Origin: UBA8106 sp964569695
GTDB taxonomy: Bacteria > Acidobacteriota > Vicinamibacteria > Vicinamibacterales > UBA823
NCBI GenBank assembly: GCA_964569695.1
Contig: CAZMUA010000007.1
Location: 62,001-126,000 of the forward strand
Length of the DNA: 64,000 bases
Reading direction: 5' to 3'
Shown: piece by piece, positions 60,648 through 64,000 of the stretch
How the letters are laid out: each line of letters starts with the position of its first letter
How positions within the stretch are numbered: position 1 is the stretch's first letter
Position numbers and translations under genes: made by a program
Notes under the pieces: model-generated
Seen by the model: the letters and a program-made list of their open reading frames with translations, nothing else
What the model was told of the DNA's origin: nothing
The model's database searches: none

Positions 60648-61619
60648 TTAAGGACGGCTGGACAGATATTCAACCACATTAGCCGCTTCCCCATCGGTCA
60701 ACCACTCCCACCCAGCTTCCCGTTGCATCCGTCGCACAGTCCTCGCCCACCAATCACGACTCTCGTGCGTCTCATCAATACGCCAGTCGTTATGGCAACG
60801 GGCACACTTGACTTGCAACAGTGCGGGACCAGCTGCCCCGTCGCCTCCTTCGAGAATCGCGTCGAGCGATAGAGCGTGAAGGGCCTTCATAAGTGGGCTT
60901 TCCAGCGCGGAACCATACTCACTCAACGCCTGATGATGCACATACCGTTCACTTTCTCCAAGCTGCTCATAAGATACAGCGAGATATTTATGAGCAAGAG
61001 ACAGCCGAGGATAATCATCAAGAATGGGCATCAACAACCCAATGGCTCCCTTCCAATTGCGCGCCAAAATTTCGAGTCTGCCTTTCCCAAGTGCCGCGAG
61101 CGGCTCTCCAGAGTCCAGTTCGAGTGCACGAGTAAATATTAACGCTGCCTCATCACCTCTTGCCCTTTTCATCTGTAAATCACCTAATTCAGCCCATAGT
61201 TCTGCACTATCAGGTTTAAGGGTAATCGCTTGTCGAAATAACGCTTCGCTCTCAGGAAACCTGAAGGTCGCTTTCTCTAGCACTGCCAAGTAATAAATCC
61301 AAGTAAACTCATCAGGCTGCAATTCACGTGCGCGAGTGTAACTTCTTCGCGCTTCGTTGGTAAATTGGTACGCGTGATAAAGCATTCCTAGCCGACCAAC
61401 TGCGTCGGCAGACATCACATTTTCACGAGCTCGTCGATCAGCTGCGAGAAATTTCTCAATTGATACTTCGTTCTGATAACTAAATTCTGGCAACATCGGT
61501 AGTGACGTCAGCATATTCTGATCAGAGTTTTCCCGCTGCCACGGTTTCTCCGTGTAGAACCAGACACCAATCCCTATGGAAACAAGGAGAAGGATAAGAA
61601 GCATGGCTCTGTTGAACAT
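60648..61619 (-). CDS. Membrane-anchored TPR protein with c-type heme site
   Basis: 323 residues, ATG start. One N-terminal membrane helix (about 5-21). TPR units fill about 70-240, starting with AVGRLGMLYHAYQFTNEARRSYTRA, related to the convergent TPR protein. The C-terminus (about 255-323) has a c-type heme motif CARCH (C272, C275, H276) and a late Met (RRMQREAGW) that could be the axial ligand. So it combines protein binding with electron transfer in the periplasm. It converges with the TPR gene, 16 bp apart. Confidence 0.82.
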   Translation of the reverse strand: MFNRAMLLILLLVSIGIGVWFYTEKPWQRENSDQNMLTSLPMLPEFSYQNEVSIEKFLAADRRARENVMSADAVGRLGMLYHAYQFTNEARRSYTRARELQPDEFTWIYYLAVLEKATFRFPESEALFRQAITLKPDSAELWAELGDLQMKRARGDEAALIFTRALELDSGEPLAALGKGRLEILARNWKGAIGLLMPILDDYPRLSLAHKYLAVSYEQLGESERYVHHQALSEYGSALESPLMKALHALSLDAILEGGDGAAGPALLQVKCARCHNDWRIDETHESRDWWARTVRRMQREAGWEWLTDGEAANVVEYLSSRP

Positions 61620-61743
61620 GAGAACTTGGCTCGTTTACACAGAACTCAGTGAACCAGAAATCTTAGATTCGATAAACTATCGATTCGTGCGGAATGAGGA
61701 TACGCTAGCCAGCTTCCCCATTAATGTTTTCACGTCAGTTGCC

Positions 61744-62958
61744 TTAGGGAATTTGGTACACACGCAGGTCAAACTCAGGCACCATGGCCAAAATATGGTC
61801 AAACACGTCAGCCTGTATATTCTCATAGCTAACCCATCTCTGATCGCGACTAAAGCCATAAATTTCAACCGGAAGGCCGTGTGGACCAGGTGCTAGTTGT
61901 CGAACCATGAGAGTCATATCCTGGTGAATCATCGGATGATCACGAAGATAAGCGATTACATAGGCTCGAAATGTTCCGACGTTTGTCAGTCGTCGATCAC
62001 TGCCCGGTGGTAACTCATCCATAGCGTTCTCTTTATATCGTTTCGACACCTCGTCACGTTTGCTTTTTAAGTATTCAGCCATATACGGAATTTTTGTGAA
62101 CCGCTTCAACATCTCGTCGTCACAGAATCTGATTGAATTCACATCAAGATTAATAGCACGCTTGATTCGTCGACCACCAGACTCAGACATACCACGCCAG
62201 TTCTTAAATGATTCACTGATTAGCGCATAAGTAGGAATCGTTGTGATGGTTTTATCCCAGTTCTGCACCTTAACCGTCGTCAAGGCCACTTCTATCACGT
62301 CACCATCAGCACCATACTTCGGCATCTCAATCCAATCACCTCGGGCGACCATGCGATTAGCGGAAAGTTGAATCCCTCCAACGAAACCGAGAATCGCGTC
62401 CTTAAACACCAGCATAATCACCGCAGTCATCGCTCCCAACCCACTCAAGAGTAAAAGTGGTGATTTGCCAAGGATCAACGACAGCACAGCGATGCCCGCA
62501 ATAATGTAAAGTCCGAGTTTTAGGACCTGCGCGAGACTCTTAATCGGCAGATCTTGCGACGCCTCTGAAGACTGCATAACATCAGCTATCGCATTTAAGG
62601 CCGCGTCAATGACCGAGACAACAACCAACAGCATGTAAATTAAGCTCGCCTGTCTGACGCTATTACTCCACCAGGGATAGTTCTCTAATACTGGCAAGGC
62701 AAAATGGTAGACGACCAACGCAGGTGCCAAGTGTGACATGCGTTGAATAACTCGGTGTTCAATCAGGACATCATCCCAACTTGTAGTCGTCTTCCCGATT
62801 AACGCAGTGACGCCACGCACCACAATACGCTTGGCAAGCATATTGGCCAGAACAGCCAAGACGAGCACTAAGACGATTTCCACATTTAACGTCAGCCAAC
62901 GCGAAAATCCGTCATCGAAACCCTGCTGGAGCAGAAAATCTCTCAACACATTGAGCAT
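61744..62958 (-). CDS. Mechanosensitive channel of the MscS superfamily, YbdG type
   Basis: 404 residues, ATG start. Five membrane helices (first about 23-45). The pore-lining helix and beta domain have the MscS pattern: LLSGLGAMTAVIMLVFKDAILGFVGGIQLSANRMVARGDWIEMPKYGADGDVIEVAL, then NWDKTITTIPTYALI. The C-terminal part with NVGTFRAYVIAYLRDHP and GLPVEIYGFSRDQRW matches the YbdG subgroup. It opens under membrane tension on hypo-osmotic shock. 124 bp separate it from the TPR-heme gene. Confidence 0.92.
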   Translation of the reverse strand: MLNVLRDFLLQQGFDDGFSRWLTLNVEIVLVLVLAVLANMLAKRIVVRGVTALIGKTTTSWDDVLIEHRVIQRMSHLAPALVVYHFALPVLENYPWWSNSVRQASLIYMLLVVVSVIDAALNAIADVMQSSEASQDLPIKSLAQVLKLGLYIIAGIAVLSLILGKSPLLLLSGLGAMTAVIMLVFKDAILGFVGGIQLSANRMVARGDWIEMPKYGADGDVIEVALTTVKVQNWDKTITTIPTYALISESFKNWRGMSESGGRRIKRAINLDVNSIRFCDDEMLKRFTKIPYMAEYLKSKRDEVSKRYKENAMDELPPGSDRRLTNVGTFRAYVIAYLRDHPMIHQDMTLMVRQLAPGPHGLPVEIYGFSRDQRWVSYENIQADVFDHILAMVPEFDLRVYQIP

Positions 62959-63190
62959 GATAGTAAGACTTTTAAATCAATGAAAAACATGCACTTTCTA
63001 CAGTCAATCGTTTCAACTCAAATTCCTAATCAGGTGCAACCGGTGCTCGGCATTCCACCATTCTCGTCGCATTGTATTGTACAGCCGAAATAATCACCGC
63101 ACCAAAACATGACTTGAGATGATTATCAAGCAATAGAACCAGTTAAAAATCTGGTTGGCGCCATACATTGCTCACCCTGACGAGGCCTTC

Positions 63191-64000
63191 TTAGGACATA
63201 TTGCTCGGCAGGTGTATTCCAAGTAAGGTCTCTGGGCTATCAAACAGGATCGCGTGAGCGATGGTCAGCGCCTCATCGCAAGTGTACTGGCCCTGCCCCA
63301 CTCTCGCTAACAAGGTGCGAGCCAACACTTCTCTAACAATTTGCACCTTCGCATAGGCCCATTCCACCACATAAGCATCTGAAAAAAACCCGACCTGTTT
63401 GTTTGTTGGCAACATATCAAGACGCTCCTCAATAACCTGCCCAATCACTGACGGGAAGAAATTGTGCCACCAATAACCAGCGAGGGACAAATTCGGCAAT
63501 TCGCGGCACAGCGAACAGAGCGACTGATTGGCATGGCGACTCGCGAGTAAACATTGAAACCGAAGTCCTGGGTGTCGACTAACCATGGCACCGAGTTGGC
63601 CAATTGTATGCTGGCTGAGTCGACTGCCGGTTTCAAAGGGTAATGGCTCGGCACCAATGCTAAATTGAAACACTAAGGTGTCACCGAGACGTTCAAGGGC
63701 AGACAAGAAACGCTCATTGACATACGACGCATAAATATCACGCTCCTCAATGCTTGCGTGATCACGCCGTGAGAGAGCATCTGCCATCTCGGATTCACTG
63801 ATCTCACAGTAATTAATATCGGTTGAGAGATGTGTCGCGGTCGACAGGACTGGTAAGGTAGAAATATTTCTGACGTAGTCATCCACTGCCGCATGCACGT
63901 CATCAAGTGAATCGATTGTGCGTGTTGGTGCAGGTCTAGAACTAGTCCCAATCGGCATCGGACTTTCTGGGCGCTTTCCCCAACACCGTTCTAATTCGCA
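63191..64000 (-). CDS. Uronate-isomerase-like (UxaC) protein, N-terminus outside window
   Basis: The frame is open to the window edge (269 codons in the window, stop at 63191); an ATG at 63958 is internal, because the frame continues upstream through CWGKRPESP. The sequence fits the C-terminal half of glucuronate/uronate isomerases of the amidohydrolase superfamily: LVFQFSIGAEPLP (metal strand), LSLAGYWWHNFFPS, KQVGFFSDAYVVEWAYAK and ILFDSPETLLGI. Uronate isomerases interconvert glucuronate and fructuronate. The assignment depends on residues outside the window. No other uronate genes are visible. 232 bp separate it from the MscS gene. Confidence 0.7.
   Translation of the reverse strand, partial: CELERCWGKRPESPMPIGTSSRPAPTRTIDSLDDVHAAVDDYVRNISTLPVLSTATHLSTDINYCEISESEMADALSRRDHASIEERDIYASYVNERFLSALERLGDTLVFQFSIGAEPLPFETGSRLSQHTIGQLGAMVSRHPGLRFQCLLASRHANQSLCSLCRELPNLSLAGYWWHNFFPSVIGQVIEERLDMLPTNKQVGFFSDAYVVEWAYAKVQIVREVLARTLLARVGQGQYTCDEALTIAHAILFDSPETLLGIHLPSNMS

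Noticed and set aside
1..64000. CRISPR arrays, insertion sequences, rRNA
   Set aside because: No regularly spaced repeats, no transposase or inverted-terminal-repeat structures and no rRNA-like sequence were seen on either strand.

Overview
The window looks like chromosomal DNA of a free-living, aerobic, Gram-negative-type bacterium. The gene set fits an Acidobacteriota (Vicinamibacteria-like) genome best: a MoxR/DUF58/VWA block with DUF4159, DUF4175-like and TPR-peptidase partners, CarD, Rex, an egtB-egtD pair, Tat-exported enzymes, and secreted regulatory-domain plus c-heme proteins. This placement is inference from gene content; there is no rRNA. Base composition looks close to balanced. 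GTG and TTG starts are common. A run of 10 N at 8688-8697 marks a draft scaffold (probably a MAG). I found no integrase, transposase, prophage, CRISPR array or rRNA. Both window ends cut through genes.

Layout. 1-14.9 kb (minus): a compact block of a PmtA-like methyltransferase, a zinc-ribbon protein, a secreted TPR metallopeptidase, DUF4159, MoxR AAA+ ATPase, DUF58, a BatA-like VWA protein, a large DUF4175-like coiled-coil membrane protein, a VWA/amidotransferase-like membrane protein and a caspase/legumain-fold protein without a catalytic Cys. 15.1-20.7 kb: lepB with a clear promoter, then a minus-strand run of plsC-like, rex, moaC and fadD-like genes, and carD with its own promoter and intrinsic terminator. 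20.9-27.7 kb (plus): a degenerate M20 peptidase, a membrane-anchored methyltransferase, tRNA-Leu(CAA), egtB-egtD, and a c-heme propeller protein. 27.7-32.9 kb (minus): Gfo/Idh, GMC oxidoreductase, VOC protein and a polytopic membrane protein in one tight operon. 33.1-36.3 kb (plus): amidohydrolase, Rieske protein, small unknown protein and an alpha/beta hydrolase.

36.3-42.4 kb (minus): an M48 protease, an anchored unknown protein and a MacAB-like exporter with two different permeases. 42.4-45.4 kb: a Cys/His/Met-rich small protein with copC and copD, tRNA-Leu(UAA), a Rap1a/Tai-like protein and a small unknown. 45.5-57 kb: GH3 glycosidase, ABM-like protein, a Tat-exported threonine-aldolase-like enzyme, M14 peptidase, dienoyl-CoA-hydratase-like protein, pheA, pcm, a 56-residue zinc ribbon, an unusual ferredoxin, a Tat-exported D-threonine-aldolase-like enzyme and pdxJ. 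57-64 kb: a MarR regulator behind a palindromic operator, an FtsB-like protein, an FG-GAP protein, two related TPR proteins (one with a c-type heme site), a YbdG-type MscS channel and the C-terminal part of a uronate-isomerase-like protein.

Most noteworthy: the MoxR/three-VWA block with a pseudo-caspase carrying a perfect EF-hand loop; two Tat-exported PLP enzymes of the L- and D-threonine aldolase families 6 kb apart; three genes with a -10-like hexamer exactly 6 nt before the ATG, suggesting leaderless mRNAs; an oxidoreductase/membrane-protein operon of unknown product; and several enzymes that keep the fold but have lost key residues.
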